This document shows, piece by piece, positions 1 to 13,400 of a stretch of DNA of 64,000 nt. The first letter of the stretch is position 1; each line of letters begins with the position of its first letter. The DNA comes from Anthoceros angustus. Its lineage: Eukaryota > Streptophyta > Anthocerotopsida > Anthocerotales > Anthocerotaceae. Where the stretch lies: assembly GCA_010909165.1 (NCBI GenBank), contig VJWM01000108.1, forward strand, positions 496,001-560,000. The letters are read 5' to 3'. The position numbers were made by a program, and so were the translations under genes. The notes under the pieces are model-generated. The model did not search any database. It saw only the letters and a list, made by a program, of their open reading frames with translations, and was not told the DNA's origin.

Positions 1-1090
1 TTAGTTATTTTCAATTGCACCTATCATTTCTATCGGGGTTATCTTAGGAGAACAAGGCTTCCGAATAGTGAACACCGCCTTCCACCATGCAAATTACTTG
101 ACGCAAGCGAACAGAAAAGCAACCGAGGAAGCAAAACATATGGCAAACACAAGTACATATGTGCCTAGGGACAATGCTAGACAAGGCTTGGCATCCAACA
201 AAAGAACATGCCTACTAACTTTTGGACATACGCCAATTGTATGACCGGCAAAAGTACCTTGCTACAATGCAATACAAGGGGAGCATCCAATTTCCAACTA
301 CCATCCATCTTTGAGTTTCTAGATTCTTAGTTTTCTCATCGGAAACTGGCTTCCACCATTTATCGCCAAGAAAATCAGAAATACGAGGCGGTTCTCATGA
401 GGTTAAATTGTTTTTACGCACTTTTTTTAATGAATTTGGATATTTTATAGATAATTAGAATTCACACCGAGGTCTATTGTTGCAAGTGCCTCAAAAGAGG
501 ATTTTAGTGTATCTTCCGAACCCAGCATATTCTAGGGGCTAAATGGCAAGGAAAGGCACTTCGTAAATATATGCTGCCTCGAGCTCCACCATCGTTGAAA
601 TTCAATGTTCAATCAAGTAGTCGTAGTCGCATCTCCACACACATAATGTGTGTCTGGTTTGTTTTGCAGTTACATATATAGATAGGAGTTCCTGGCCCGG
701 TTATGGCAAACAATGATTTTGCTAGGAATTGAAAAAGAATTGTGCACCATCTTTTGACGAGAGCTCACACTTTAAGAGAATAAGGTTTCAAACCTACTCA
801 ACGAACATAACCCCACCTCAACGAGGTTGTTAACCCACTTGATTTAGATGTGAAGAAGGCTTTTAATAGCCTTCTGGCTTGATCAGCTCTAGCTTTATTT
901 TCTCTTGAGGTCATCACTATTTTGTTCGCATTTATGTCTACAATGCTCATCATGGCGGTGCCCTACGTCCGTTCGATTCGCGGTAGAGAGATATTTCTCT
1001 ATAACGTCCGAGTGGTGTCCTTCTTTTCGGCTTCGGGTTTTTAATGTTAGTATTTTTTGCACAGCGAGATTCTGTCTTCTAAAAGACCTG
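1..1090. other. Intergenic, nothing recognised
   Basis: The sequence is of mixed composition. Only short open frames with no protein-like character are present, and I saw no RNA gene, long repeat or transposon domain on either strand. Confidence 0.5.
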
Positions 1091-1212
1091 GAGACAATGC
1101 TCAATGGAGAAAATGCTCAATGGAGAAAATGCTCAATGGAGACAATGCTCAATGGAGACAATGCTCAATGGAGACAATGCCCAATGGAGACAATGCTCAA
1201 TGGAGACAATGC
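1091..1212. repeat. 16-bp tandem repeat
   Basis: A 16-bp unit, CAATGCTCAATGGAGA, is repeated about seven times head to tail with a few single-base changes (AAATGC for CAATGC, CCCAAT for CTCAAT). The small open frames across it are a by-product of the repeat and not genes. Confidence 0.9.
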
Positions 1213-4128
1213 TTGAAAGACTTTGAATCGTGCCAAGGTTTTGTTTCGCATTGTGTGTATCTTGTCAAGCTTTGTTTCTCTAGTCGCATTTATAGTTGTT
1301 GCAAACACTCCGGCGGCAGATGATCTCGAAGCGCCAGTCTCCTTTGAAGGATTTAGAACAGTACTAGTATTGTAGGGTTGCTAATTTGTGCATCGTCAAC
1401 AAGAAAAACCAGCTGGTGAATTGCCTTGCAATGGAGAGAATTTGCTAATGGATTTTTTTGGTTTTCCCCTAAAATTCAAATGTGTGGTTGTAGTTGAGAA
1501 AATTTGCATTGTTTGATTTTCCCATTAACAAATATATATGTAGATGTAGTGGAAGAAATTGATTGCCTATTAAGAAGTGCTGATAGTTTTTCCAATTGTT
1601 GAGCAAGGTTAAGGGGATAGTAGCTTTCATTGCGATGGAACGTATGAGCTCCACATATCAGCGAGCATTGATTCACATATCAATTTTGCTCTTGATTTAC
1701 TCCATGAAGAAGATAATAACAAGGAAACCACCTAAAGAATGAAAGTTGGTCTAGATGTCTAGAATCTACATCTTGTAGCTTCCATGCAATTGCAAGAGTA
1801 AGTGCACCATGTAAATGTCAAAGTACCCAGCCAACCTCTATGGCTCTACGATAAACCTACCAGCCAACGAGCTTCAGACCGCTACTTATACATACGCCGA
1901 TGCAGCTACTATCCTCGCTGGCCCTTACTATCATCGTCATCCCAGGGTAAAAAGTTCACGATTTTGGTAATGCAACTTAACGCCACTAATCATAACTACA
2001 CTAATATAGTGATATTTTTTAATAGGTCAACTATGTGCCTGGCAGTGCGTGTTAGGCACCACTAGCCCTCGAAGGTAGGTGGTGTTCCGACACCACTAAC
2101 CGTGCTACATCGACACCACGGTAGTGCAACTACTACAGCACCACCGATTAATGTAAAATGCTTTTAGTCGTGTCAACCGATTACAAACTGCCAACAATCC
2201 ACCAGCGTTGTAATGTAGAACCACCCTTAATAAATGCTTTGACACATGCGGCTGTGAAATCTAGTGGCTCCTACTTTGCGGGACCCTGGCTAGTTTAAAG
2301 TCGCATGGAAAACATAAGCCGCGTACGGGCCTTGCGAATCTGCCTTAACCCGCTGTGCTATCCATTTCTTACACAAACACCGTGTTAGCACTTACTGATA
2401 TCCAAACCGGCTAAGCTTATCCAAACCCTTCTCCTTCCGCATTTGCTTGTGCAGAATATGCATGTTGAGCGAAGCAGTGTCAAAGCAAAACATGAGCAGA
2501 TTGATATACCACTTTTGTGTTGACAGCGGAAATTCTTAGGGCCTAGGTTAGTAGGCCAACACATGCGAGCAGGGACTGGCTCGGAGGACATGGCTCACAG
2601 ATGGAAGCAAACACAGAGGGCGAGGGCTCCTAAGCTGACACCAGTGCTCAAGGACAGGTTTATAGACCTCTAGCGGTGGATGAAGGAGTGAAGACAACAT
2701 GACTACTATCGGCATGTGGAAGGTATTACCGCTTGTTAGCTGTTTCCCTTGGATCACCTTTAATGTTCGAGGAAGCAACTACCCCCACGTCTTGAGGTGA
2801 GAGAGATGGTGGAGGGTCCAGCCAAATTGTGTCACACAACTCTCCATTGACATCTTCGGAAAATCCATAAGGGTAGCCTTTCTCCCACCATTCTGACTAG
2901 CGCTAAGAGGTAAAGCGCATTCAACTCGCCAACGGTGTCGGAAGGCCTAGGTTGGTAGCAGCTGGATGTAACTGCATCCAGTCCTTGCTTAACATTCCAA
3001 TCATAGTAGCTGCATTCGCATCGGAGCTAGCATCTTGACTATTTGCCCATGTACCGATAATATTTGCAGCTGCAACGCGATGCACACGTAGAGGCGGTGG
3101 AGGAGTAATTGAATGCAGAGGCAGAAAGAAAAGGCCAAGAGAGAGCCATGAGTAGAGAAGAGACCTAGTAATAGAAGATACAGGTGGTTTACATACTAGG
3201 TGACAAATGTTTTTAGTGAATTCGAAGACTTTATAGATATTTTAAAGTATACCTCGAAGTCCCGCATTGGGATTTTAATTTGGCGTAACTCCGTAGGACA
3301 GTAAGTATTGGTGGCCCCGCACACTACGGGGACTTGTGGAGCTTTGATCTTGAGTAACCTCGCAAAGCACTAATAACTGACGGCCCCATACTACTACATG
3401 TGGTAAAATCTACCTACCCTACCTTTGTGCCCTACCATTCTACCGCCTACACTCGGTTCTACTGCGCTCTTGTGCCTGGGTGTCAACTTTGCTGACTCGC
3501 AAATTGTCTCGGGCTCTGGGGCACAAAAAGGTTTTCCCCGTGTCCGTTCCAATATTCTTCCCAGGTTGCATGGTTTTCGGTAAAGTATGTGATAAATTCG
3601 ATAGAAGTAAAAAATAATTTAATTTTCACCGAAAGGTGTGGCCCCTACGGTACTGTTAAAGCTGCTTTGACTTAATAGGGGTAGTACACACATTCACACA
3701 TGCAAATTTAGAAGGTTAGTACCTGCCTACATACACATATGCTTGACATATCAGAATATGCTCATGTCTGGCAGAACGGGATGCAGGGTGAGCGCATGAT
3801 CATACATGCATGGCAAGATGTGCTCGTTCACTACAGTAATTATCACGGGCAGACAGATACATTCTCTAGGTTTTCCCAGTTAGTATAACGCAACAAGTGC
3901 ACAACAGTTTCACGATAGCAGGGTCTGCCCAACGGGTTTCGTTGAGGGGCGTACTGATGATGGTCGAGCACATACTATTGCACGCACCACTTCACCACAG
4001 TATGGCCATACAGACGAGGGCCTTGGCTTTAATGTCGAGGAGATGGCCTGTGGCCAAGACAAAGGGCATGGGGCTGCTGGCTTGTTCCTGCTAAATTCCA
4101 TTCAACTCTGAGTACAATACCAATTTAC
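1213..4128. other. Gene-poor stretch with possible transposon debris
   Basis: No gene could be supported. Around 2,060-2,150 several short GACACCAC/GGTAGTG-type words recur in both orientations, as in the sub-terminal regions of DNA transposons, but no bounded element could be drawn. The one protein-like fragment is listed separately at 2,392-2,530. The rest is ordinary non-coding DNA as far as I can see. Confidence 0.4.
2392..2530 (-). mobile_element. Possible piggyBac-type transposase remnant
   Basis: Read on the minus strand, a short open frame contains KWYINLLMFCFDTASLN followed by MHILHKQM and a stop. The pattern Lys-Trp-Tyr, a hydrophobic run, then Asp, Asn and Ile-Leu resembles the segment of piggyBac/PGBD transposases that reads roughly KWW..LFF.LLD.A..NA.IL. 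Neither the catalytic aspartates nor inverted termini were found. If the reading is right this is a dead fragment; a chance match remains possible. Confidence 0.3.
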
Positions 4129-4236
4129 AAGAAGAAATGTGAAGACTTTATAAAAAGAATGTTTAGAAGAAGAAATATGGAGATTTTATAAAAAGAATGT
4201 TTAGGAAAAGAAATATGAAGACTTTATAAAAAGAAT
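4129..4236. repeat. About 38-bp tandem repeat, three copies
   Basis: Three imperfect copies of an AT-rich unit built on GAAGACTTTATAAAAAGAATG lie head to tail and differ by a few substitutions. No coding function is seen. Confidence 0.8.
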
Positions 4237-4893
4237 GAGATGGGAAATTCCATCTACCCTGAGACGAAAGGGGACAACCCACAACGGGGCTCCAGGCCAG
4301 GGGGCGTGCTCCGCACTAATCTACCTTGTAATCTTCAACCGCACCCAATTTAAAGGGAGCTGGAGGCATCCTTTCTCACGCTTAAGCAATTGACTAACAC
4401 CACGCAGATTGTAAACATACACTCATATTACCTCATTCCCGGCTACACACGCACAGGCATTCATGGCTACTCCTAACTCTGAAAAATCCTTGCCCTATCA
4501 GTACCTAATAAGATAAGTGCTCCGTTGGTGGGTTAAATGAACAGTTGCATAAATTTGTGACACCGACGAGCATGAGGTGTGAAAAGGGCGAGTGAAAAAG
4601 CGGGGAGTAGTAACGACGAAAGGTACCCAGTTTGAAATAGGTGCTGAAAGCTTTGCAGGCTTGTCCGTGTGGAAGGTGCCGTATTACCGCAAAAGGGGTG
4701 GAATGTTGGACCCCTTCGAAGGCCTTGGTCCCGACTCCCTCTCCTTCCCCTACCGCTTTCTTTGTTCTTGCCGGGTAGTCTGGGCGTCAGCCTAGTGCCG
4801 CAGATTGGCAGGCATTTGCAGGGTTTTGTAGGAGCAAGTTCCAGAGGGGTCCAGACTGTGTGCAGGCCAGGCCTAGGTTCTAGTAGCAGCAGT

Positions 4894-7048
4894 ATGGGGA
4901 GTGCCAGCAAGGAGGAGGCGGATGTCAAGTCGGAGGATGGCGGAGAAGAGCAGCTGAAGCGAAAGGACTCTGGTCAGTTTGCTGAGGGCGACAAGGTGCT
5001 GGCTTACCATGGCCTTCTTATTTACGAAGCAAAGGTGGTCTTTCCGTCTCAGACTCACACTGCTGGGCCACCAGCCCTTCTGCTTGTTTAATGTTCCTCA
5101 ACCTACTTGTGCCGCAATTGTGTTGTGCTTTTGTCGTGTGCTCACATACTGACGTGCCTTGTGCTTCTTGCAGATTCAACGTGCTGAGTATCGGAAGAAA
5201 GAGTGGAAGTACTTTGTGCACTACCTGGTCAGTTTCTTGCAATACCTGGGTTGGACGAGTCGCTAGTTTCCGAGTCTTCCTTTGCCGGATGTCGTCACTT
5301 TCTTCAGCTCACTGTGTGTGTTTTGGTTTTCTGCAGGGCTGGAATAAAAAGTGAGCCTCCTTCTACTAGTTAGCATGTGGTGGCATGCCGAGACAAAAGT
5401 GTTTTTATCGTTGCTGTCTTACTCGCTATTGATCATGAAGTTGTCCCTCTGGTATTGAAGTAATTTGTGGGGCTGTTGCTTCTACGAGTTATGTGGGATG
5501 ACGTGCTTGCAAATTGAGTTGAGATGAAAGAGTGCTTGGGGTGTGGGTTCTGACGAGATGTGATATTGTGATGATTGGGCATGAAGAATAGCTGGGATGA
5601 ATGGGTAGGAACGGATCGCCTCATGACTCTTACAGAAGCAAATCTAGAGAAGCAAAAGAAATTATTCAAAAGTCAGAACGGAGAGAAGAATAAGGGACGC
5701 ATTTCCCAAGGCAAGAAAAGCGCTCCTTCTGGTAAGACCTGGTTTAATGCAGGATAATGTGCTGAATATGTGCGGGTGGAATGCTGACTCTGATGTGTTC
5801 ACCCATGTAGAGATGAAGTCTGAAAAGGAGGAGAAATCATCTGGTAAGGTTTCCATTTATGATCAATATGATTGAAGTCTGAGAGGCTTTTTTCGCTGTT
5901 TGAGGTCCTTTGGCTGAAACCCGTGTCTAGAGAAAATGCTCATGCAGGACTATTTGTCAGTGGAGCTCTTGAGCTTACCATTTCGTTTTGCTGTTGTTTT
6001 ACAGTGAGTAAAGGGAAGAAGCGCAAGGCTGATTCAATGGTTGAGGTCAGTCTCTTAAACCTTTTCATGCATCCAGGCTCCGTGCTTGTGTTCGACCTGG
6101 AAAGTATTCTGATTGGTTGTACTCAATACAGGAAAGGGAGAAGGAGACAGAGGAACCAGATCAAGTCATGAAAATACCTTTACCTGGTACCCTGAAGAAG
6201 AGGCTTGTTGACGAATGGGAATTCATCACCCAAATGGGGAAGGTGATGGTTGTTATGGGCTGTGGGCAGTTTTGGTTGTCTTAACTTTTGCTGTGTGTGG
6301 TGCGAACCTGCCTATTTTTCCTCACTTTGTAACAGTTAATTAAGCTCCCAAGAAGCCCCTGCGTGGATGATATTCTCAAGAGATATCTGGAGTTCAAATC
6401 TAAGAGGGACAATGTGTAGGCACACTGTTTCCGTATTTTAACTTTCAATTCCTGCTGTGTCTTCATTGAGTGGCTTGTGGGTTAATATACCTACTTCTTG
6501 CACTAAAGTAGATGGTTGTTTTGCAGAGTTGGTGACTCGCTTGCAGAAATCCTTAATGGGCTACGCAGTTACTTTGATAAGGCTCTGCCAGCTATGCTTC
6601 TTTATAGGCAAGAGCGTGAGCAGTATGCCGAAGCTGTTCCAGAAGACAGCCCTCTTGCACCTTCCTTCATCTACGGGGCAGAACATCTCCTCAGACTTTT
6701 TGGTTAGGCCACGAGCCGTTTATTTCAGCAGATGGTTCTGGTGCTATATTTCCAATACTCAGATTGTTTCCCTGACTCATGCGCAGTCAAGATTCCTGAG
6801 CTGCTGGCATTCACAAATATGGAGGAGGAGGCTTTGACTCAGCTCCAGCAGAAGCTGACCGACTTTCTGAAGTTAGTGTCTGCACTTGTGTACTGTTACG
6901 GAACCAACGCGTTTCATTTTCATTTGGGGGTCGCTGACTATAGTTGTTGTTTGATAGATTCCTGCAAAAAAATCAAACGAATTTCTTTCTTTCGTCGTAT
7001 GATGGCGTCAAACCAGAGTGCGGTGGAAAGAAGGAATCGAAGAGTTAG
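4894..7048 (+). CDS. MRG: MRG-domain chromatin reader (MRG1/MRG2-like), 11 exons
   Basis: This is a plant MORF4-related-gene protein: a nuclear reader that binds H3K4/K36-methylated histones through an N-terminal chromo-like barrel and recruits histone acetyltransferase partners through the MRG domain. Exons read from splice sites are 4894-5034, 5174-5227, 5337-5350, 5592-5731, 5811-5843, 6005-6045, 6132-6242, 6336-6415, 6527-6702, 6787-6871 and 6958-7048. They join in frame to 321 residues, the usual size of plant MRG1/2. Exons 1-4 carry the chromo barrel (FAEGDKVLAYHGLLIYEAK, EWKYFVHYL, WNKNWDEWV); a Lys-rich linker follows; exons 7-11 carry the MRG domain (EWEFITQMGK, LPRSPCVDDIL, YFDKALPAMLLY, FIYGAEHLLRLF, FLQKNQTNFF). 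An in-frame ATG at 4669 would add 75 residues; 4894 was chosen by family length. It is convergent with the FIP1 gene. Confidence 0.94.
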
Positions 7049-7400
7049 CTGGCATCTTGCACATATCGGAGGAGTAGGTGCAGCACAGAGGTTTTAAACG
7101 TCCACTCCTAGTACTGAACATTAAAAAAGGGTTTCTGGAATTTGTACATTATTGTGCACGTGGAAAGCAAGTAAACTTTTCAGTGTTTAAGGTGGCGAGT
7201 TCTTGAGCACCTGCAGTGTTGTCCGACTGATCTCTGAGATCGGTTGCATCCCATTTCGTCTAATGGCGGGGTACATAAGAAAGCTCCATTATATCCCTGA
7301 GTGAATAGTGGTCACACTTTCAGTCTCCCAGTCCACCTATCGCCAATGAGGGACAAGCAGAAAGTTGACAGCAGCGTTACTGCAAGGAAACTCGAGACGT

Positions 7401-10400
7401 TTAGTCACTTCCCCATCTTCGCTTCCTCGCCGGTCTCTCTTGTTTCACTTCAACAGTCTGCGTCTGATTATTATTATTTTCGCTCTGCGGCTTTCTTGAC
7501 TCGGAGAATTTTCTCCGCAACCGTTCCTTTCGGTCTTCCGCCGCTGAGTGCTCCTGCTTCTTCTCAACATCAGCACTCTCAGAGGTCTCGACTCCCTTCT
7601 TCGGAAGGATATCGCCGGGATTATGATCTGACCACTCCCTACCTCTTGCTTCTGATGCTTGTCGACCAGTTACGTTACTCTCTTGCACTTTGCCGACTAC
7701 CTTCTTTCTGGCCCTCGCACTAACATTAACCAATTGGTGCCTTGTCTTGCCTGAGCTGCTACCTTCAGCAACCTGTTCACAGACATCACCTCGGTCAACC
7801 TTTGTGGCAACCTTGCACCATTAGTTAGTGCTAGTTATCAGAAGCTGCATTACCTTGTCATCCCTGGTCACCAACTCCAGGTCATTTGAGCTTTTCTTAC
7901 GAACTCTTGACCTCACGCCGCCCCGACCTCTGAGACCGTTCACTTGGTAGTCATCCACAACATTATTAACAGCCTGCACAAGCAGGGTCAGGGAAATTCA
8001 ACATGAAGATACAATTTCAGGTCTTCGATGATCTATTATCACGACAGGCACAACACGCTGCCCTCCCTCAAAACTCTACCTTTTCTGTGGCAACAGTAGA
8101 ATGCAGGGAATCAATTTTCTCTTCCTGCGGGTATCCACATTGAAATCCTCCAAAGAATCAACACCAACTGCCTTATCATCTGCCTTCTGCCTGAGATCCT
8201 TATCCCTTATCCTCCTTTGATGGCCGTGTATCTGAGCTCCTATAGTGATCAATTGGCTCTCGTGTTGACTCTCGAATGGACTCCCGCCCTGATTCCTGCA
8301 CGGATTCTCGTGCAGATTCACGTCCAGAGTCTCGTGCCACTTCTCGTCCAGAGTCTCGTGCTGACTCTCTCCCTGACTCACGTGCTGCTTTTCGACTTGC
8401 CTCCCGAACCGATTCTCTCCCTGAGTCTCGTGCCACTTCTCGCCCTGACTCTTGGGCTGACTCTCTTGTGGATTCTCGCCCAACTCCCTGCTGATTCTCT
8501 TCCCAGATCTCGTGCAGAATCTCGGCCTGACTCTCTTGCAGAATCTCGGCCTGACTCTTCCAGCCTTCGCCCGGACTCTCTTGCACTTTGCCGACTACCT
8601 TCTTTCTGGCCCTCGCACTAACATTAACCAATTGGTGCCTTGTCTTGCCTGAGCTGCTACCTTCAGCAACCTGTTCACAGACATCACCTCGGTCAACCTT
8701 TGTGGCAACCTTGCACCATTAGTTAGTGCTAGTTATCAGAAGCTGCATTACCTTGTCATCCCTGGTCACCAACTCCAGGTCATTTGAGCTTTTCTTACGA
8801 AACTCTTGACCTCTACGCCGGCCCCGACCTCTGAGACCGTTCACTTGGTAGTCATCCACAACATTATTAACAGCCTGCACAAGCAGGGTCAGGGAAATTC
8901 AACATGAAGATACAATTTCAGGTCTTCGATGATCTATTATCACGACAGGCACAACACGCTGCCCTCCCTCAAAACTCTACCTTTTCTGTGGCAACAGTAG
9001 AATGCAGGGAATCAATTTTTCTCTTCCTGCGGGTATCCACATTGAAATCCTCCAAAGAATCAACACCAACTGCCTTATCATCTGCCTTTCTGCCTGAGAT
9101 CCTTATCCCCTTATCCTCCTTTGATGGCCGTGTATCTGAGCTCCTATAGTGATCAATTGGCTCTCGTGTTGACTCTCGAATGGACTCCCGCCCTGATTCC
9201 TGCACGGATTCTCGTGCAGATTCACGTCCAGAGTCTCGTGCCACACTCGCCCAGAGTCTCGTGCTGACTCTCTCCCTGACTCACGTGCTGCTTTTCGACT
9301 TGCCTCCCGAACCGATTCTCTCCCTGAGTCTCGTGCCACTTCTCGCCCTGACTCTTGGGCTGACTCTCTTGTGGATTCTCGCCCCAACTCCCTCGTTGAT
9401 TCTCTTCCCAGATCTCGTGCAGAATCTCGGCCTGACTCTCTTGCAGAATCTCGGCCTGACTCTCTTCCAGCCTTTCGCCCGGACTCTCTTGCAATTTCTC
9501 GCCCAGACTCTCTTACAGTTTCTCGCCCAGACTCCCTTACAGGTTCTCGCGCAGACTCTCTTACAGTTTCTCGCCCTGACTCTCTTGCAGTTTCTCGAAC
9601 CGACTCTCTTGCAGATTCCCGCACCGACTCTCTTGCAGATTCCCGCCCCAACTCTCTTGCAGATTCCCGCCCCGACTCTCTTGCAGATTCCCGCCCCGAC
9701 TCTCTTGCAGATTCCCGCCCTGACTCTCGTGCAGCTTCTCGCCCGGAAAGACCTCCAGGCTGAGAAGACCTGTCATCATTCCTTCGAGAGGGATATCTCG
9801 AGTGCACATAATGCTCTCTTTCAGAGCCTCTAGTCCATCCATTTCTGTGTTTAGAGTAAGCTTGATCATCAGACTCTGGGCCCTCTTTACCACGTGAATC
9901 ATCCCTCCGTGACGCAGACCTTCCACTTTCCCTTCCCCTACTCCGTTCAGACGTAGAAGTAGGCACTTCGTGGGGCGTATCTTTTTTCTGGCTCCAATAG
10001 GATCTTTCCCCATTTTCCTGGGTGCCCTTCACGTTATCTGATCTTCTCTGAGCCGATTCAGATTTGGATCTGTATGAACTGTCAAAATCTCGTCTTTGAG
10101 AGTGAGAACTTCCTTCTTGCTTCTCTCTCCTGGACTGTAACTCAGATTTCCTTTCCCTTTCTTCTCTCTGCCTTGAGTTGCTTCCCCTTGCCTCCAGCCT
10201 TCCATCATCCAGTTTCCTCGTCTCCACACTTCGCTCCCGCTTGTCCTGTCTATATTCCTTCTTTGCATGGACCTGTGAATCATGCTTACTGGCTTCAAAT
10301 CGCAACCCACCTTCACTACCTGAGCTTTCATCACGAGCATCACACCGGTCATTAGAAAGCTCTAAACTGCACCCTGAATCCTCCTGGCTTGCACTGTTCT

Positions 10401-13400
10401 TCCTGCTGCTCGCCTTGGGGACGTATTCCCTTCCAGATCTTGCAGACTTATCTGGCAGCTCATGAGTCTTCTGCCGCTTAGGATACTGCACAGGCTCATC
10501 TACATCCTGTTCCTCAAGATCATCAGCCTCATCCCCTAAGCCTTGGGACCGTTTATGCTCTTGCTCACCAGAGTGCTCTTCTTCTTCATGGTACCCTACT
10601 TTACACATTTTGGAGCGGATTGCTCCACTGTCTCTATCTTCAAAATCATCTGTCTCCCATGGTCTGCTGTTTTCTGAGTCTTTAACAGTTTCCAGGACAC
10701 CTCTTCGTCCCCATCCACCTGGCCCCCCATTGCTTGGCTCATCATCCCCCATCGGCATGTGTCCTGGCTGTTTAAGGTGCCCTGGCTGTGGTGAAGGAAA
10801 TAGAGGGGGTGCCCCTCGCCTGCAAGTTAAGAATAGCAGCTAGTTATATCCTCAGAGTCTTACAAGACTTTCAGTCGATTCATGACATCAAACTCAAAAC
10901 TAACACCTAGCCTGGCTAACTTTTCTGGGTGGCAGACTTCACCTTGGAGGTTCGATAAATTCTGGGTGACGAAGACCAAAGGCATCTTGCCGAGGCCCTC
11001 CCGCTAAGAGGGCCCCTGGCCTTGGCCCTCCATAAAGAGGCCGCCTTCCTGATGCACCCCTGCAAGCATCCTCACAGAGTGGACAATTGTTATCTTGCTC
11101 AGTGACATTGAGGTCATAATACATTGACATAATACAAGGGACCAGCATACCGGCCAAGAGGAGGAAGACAAAACTGTTCCCCTGGAAGCACCCCATAACC
11201 TGGTGTTGGACCTTGATGTGGCCCAATCATGCCACCAGTTAAAAGGTGGCGTGAGCCATCCATATCTCTCCGGTGTCCAGAAGCTCCAGGTGCACCTGCT
11301 CCCAAGACACTTGGGTCTCTGTCCCACATATCATTCGCTGGTCCAAAAGACTGGGGTTCTGGCTCGGCTGCAGCCCCTTCATTGACGTCCCTTTCCTCCA
11401 GGTATGCAGCCTCTTCCTGCTGTAAGGGCACGTCATTGTCCTCTTCAGCATCTTGGGGCATGATCTGAACCAATCAGAGTCAAAGACATGGTTACAGAAA
11501 GCATGTAGAGACAGACAACCACTCATTGAGGTGGCAGAGTTGATAAACATGTTAGCTGAGCTGGCCATTTCAGTAAGGAAAGTCCAAGCTGAAGCAGAAC
11601 TTCCAACCTGAATCACAGCATCTGAATCACGAGTCCGTTGTCGACGCACATCCACAGAGGGGCGCCTTTCTGCTCCTCCTCCTTCTACTTGAATAGCACG
11701 ACCTGTTGGCTGTGAAACAAACTTTGATTAGGAGTTTCCCACAATCCAATACCTCTGCTGTCAATACCTTGGAAGCACAAGCAGCTGACCTCCATGGAGA
11801 TATGGGACGAGGCAGAAAAACCAACACTACTGCCTCCAAGAAAGACTGCTAGCCACAACCAACCTCTCCACTGTAAAAGAGGTCTGGCTGGTTTACCTGC
11901 ATAGCATGAAGCCATGCTGCTCCACGACCCCCTCCCTCATTAGCAAGTCTTGCCCCAGGTCCTGACCCAGCATTACCATCCAAGCCTCGTTCTTGCATGT
12001 TCTTGGAATCACCAAACGCATCAAGCATACCAGCAGCAGCAGCTAGTTCTGGTGGAAGATCTGGATCATAAGCCTGCTTCCCACAAAGAAGCTCTCAGCA
12101 CACTTGTCACTCATGGAGTTGATATGGCACTCGTGACTATCAGTTTACTTGGCACAAAACTCAAAGCCAGCCACATACACAGTTGTTACGAAAAAACACT
12201 CACTAAAAAAAAAGGAAAAAACCACTCACTAGCACTTATTGCAGTCATGCAGCGTAACTGAACTGAACAGGAGGGACAGCAAAACCTGCTCAGAGCGCCC
12301 ACTCTCGTAAACACGAATTTTGCTTTGCATTGTAGCTTCCACACGCACTTTTGACTGAAGAAAACCAGGACTCCGAATCAAAATATGCATGCTAGATGCA
12401 AAGGGTGGTGCTGAATCTTCAAAGCAAGATAGAAAAGTATTAAAGTCTTCAGAAATCACTTACCAGGCGACGGCAGTAATGCTTCCAAGACACTTCATCG
12501 AAACCATAATTGAAATAGTCAGTGATGTCCACGCCTGTCCGCCTCCATGGTTTGTCCTCCAGAGAGTCAACATCAATATCAAATACTGTCCTGCAGCAAA
12601 CCCCAACATGAACATGGCTGTGATGAATAGAATGCTTTCTCTTACACTCCACACTGGTGCACAATAAGCTTATCCGAGCACCTCCAGATAAAACCGCTGC
12701 TTGCAAAGATCAGTCCTTACTTCGTGGGTGGAAGATTAAAGTCTCCGTAATTGAGAAAAGGCTGGGATCCAGTGGCATCGTTGCCATACCGATTACCCCT
12801 AGGCTGTCCAGCCCTGCGAGGTCCACCTCCAGCACCATTCGACTCCCCCCTGCCTGCGGAGCCTGGCGCAAGCCACTCTCCGGCAGGAGCCCGGCCCCCT
12901 GCCGCTCCCGAAGTTGCTGGGGTCTGTGGTCCTCCAGGTTTCGCACTTTGCCTCACATACTGCAGATTCACACGACCAAAGGTCATCCATCAAGCAAATA
13001 CGCATCCCGCAGTTCAGGCTCAAAGGTGTCTAGCAGAGCGGTGCATGGTAACATCACCCTCACCTTGAACTGCGCATGATGAGGCTGCTGGGCATGGTAC
13101 CCTTGTCCACTGTAACCGATACGGGGCGATGCCACAGCTGTGGCCGTCTTAGGAGTACCACCTTTCTCTTCCCCCGGAACCCCAGCAGCTTCCGCAGGCG
13201 TGGTGGCAGCAGATGCCACGGCCACCACCTGCCCGGGGGACGCAGGAGGCGACTCCTCCCATTCTTTCCCCTCCCCCGCTTCCTTGCTTGCAACTATGAC
13301 CAGATTACCTTCATCCTCCTCATCTTCATTCTCGCCATCCCCCTCTCCATCGGCGTAAGCTTCCGCCGAAGTGTTCAAGACAATCTTAAAGTCATCATCC

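Noticed and set aside
9180-9833. Plus-strand frames of 130-217 codons across the FIP1 repeat
   Set aside because: The 24-bp repeat has no stops in several frames; only the minus-strand frame joins to FIP1 exons by good splice sites.
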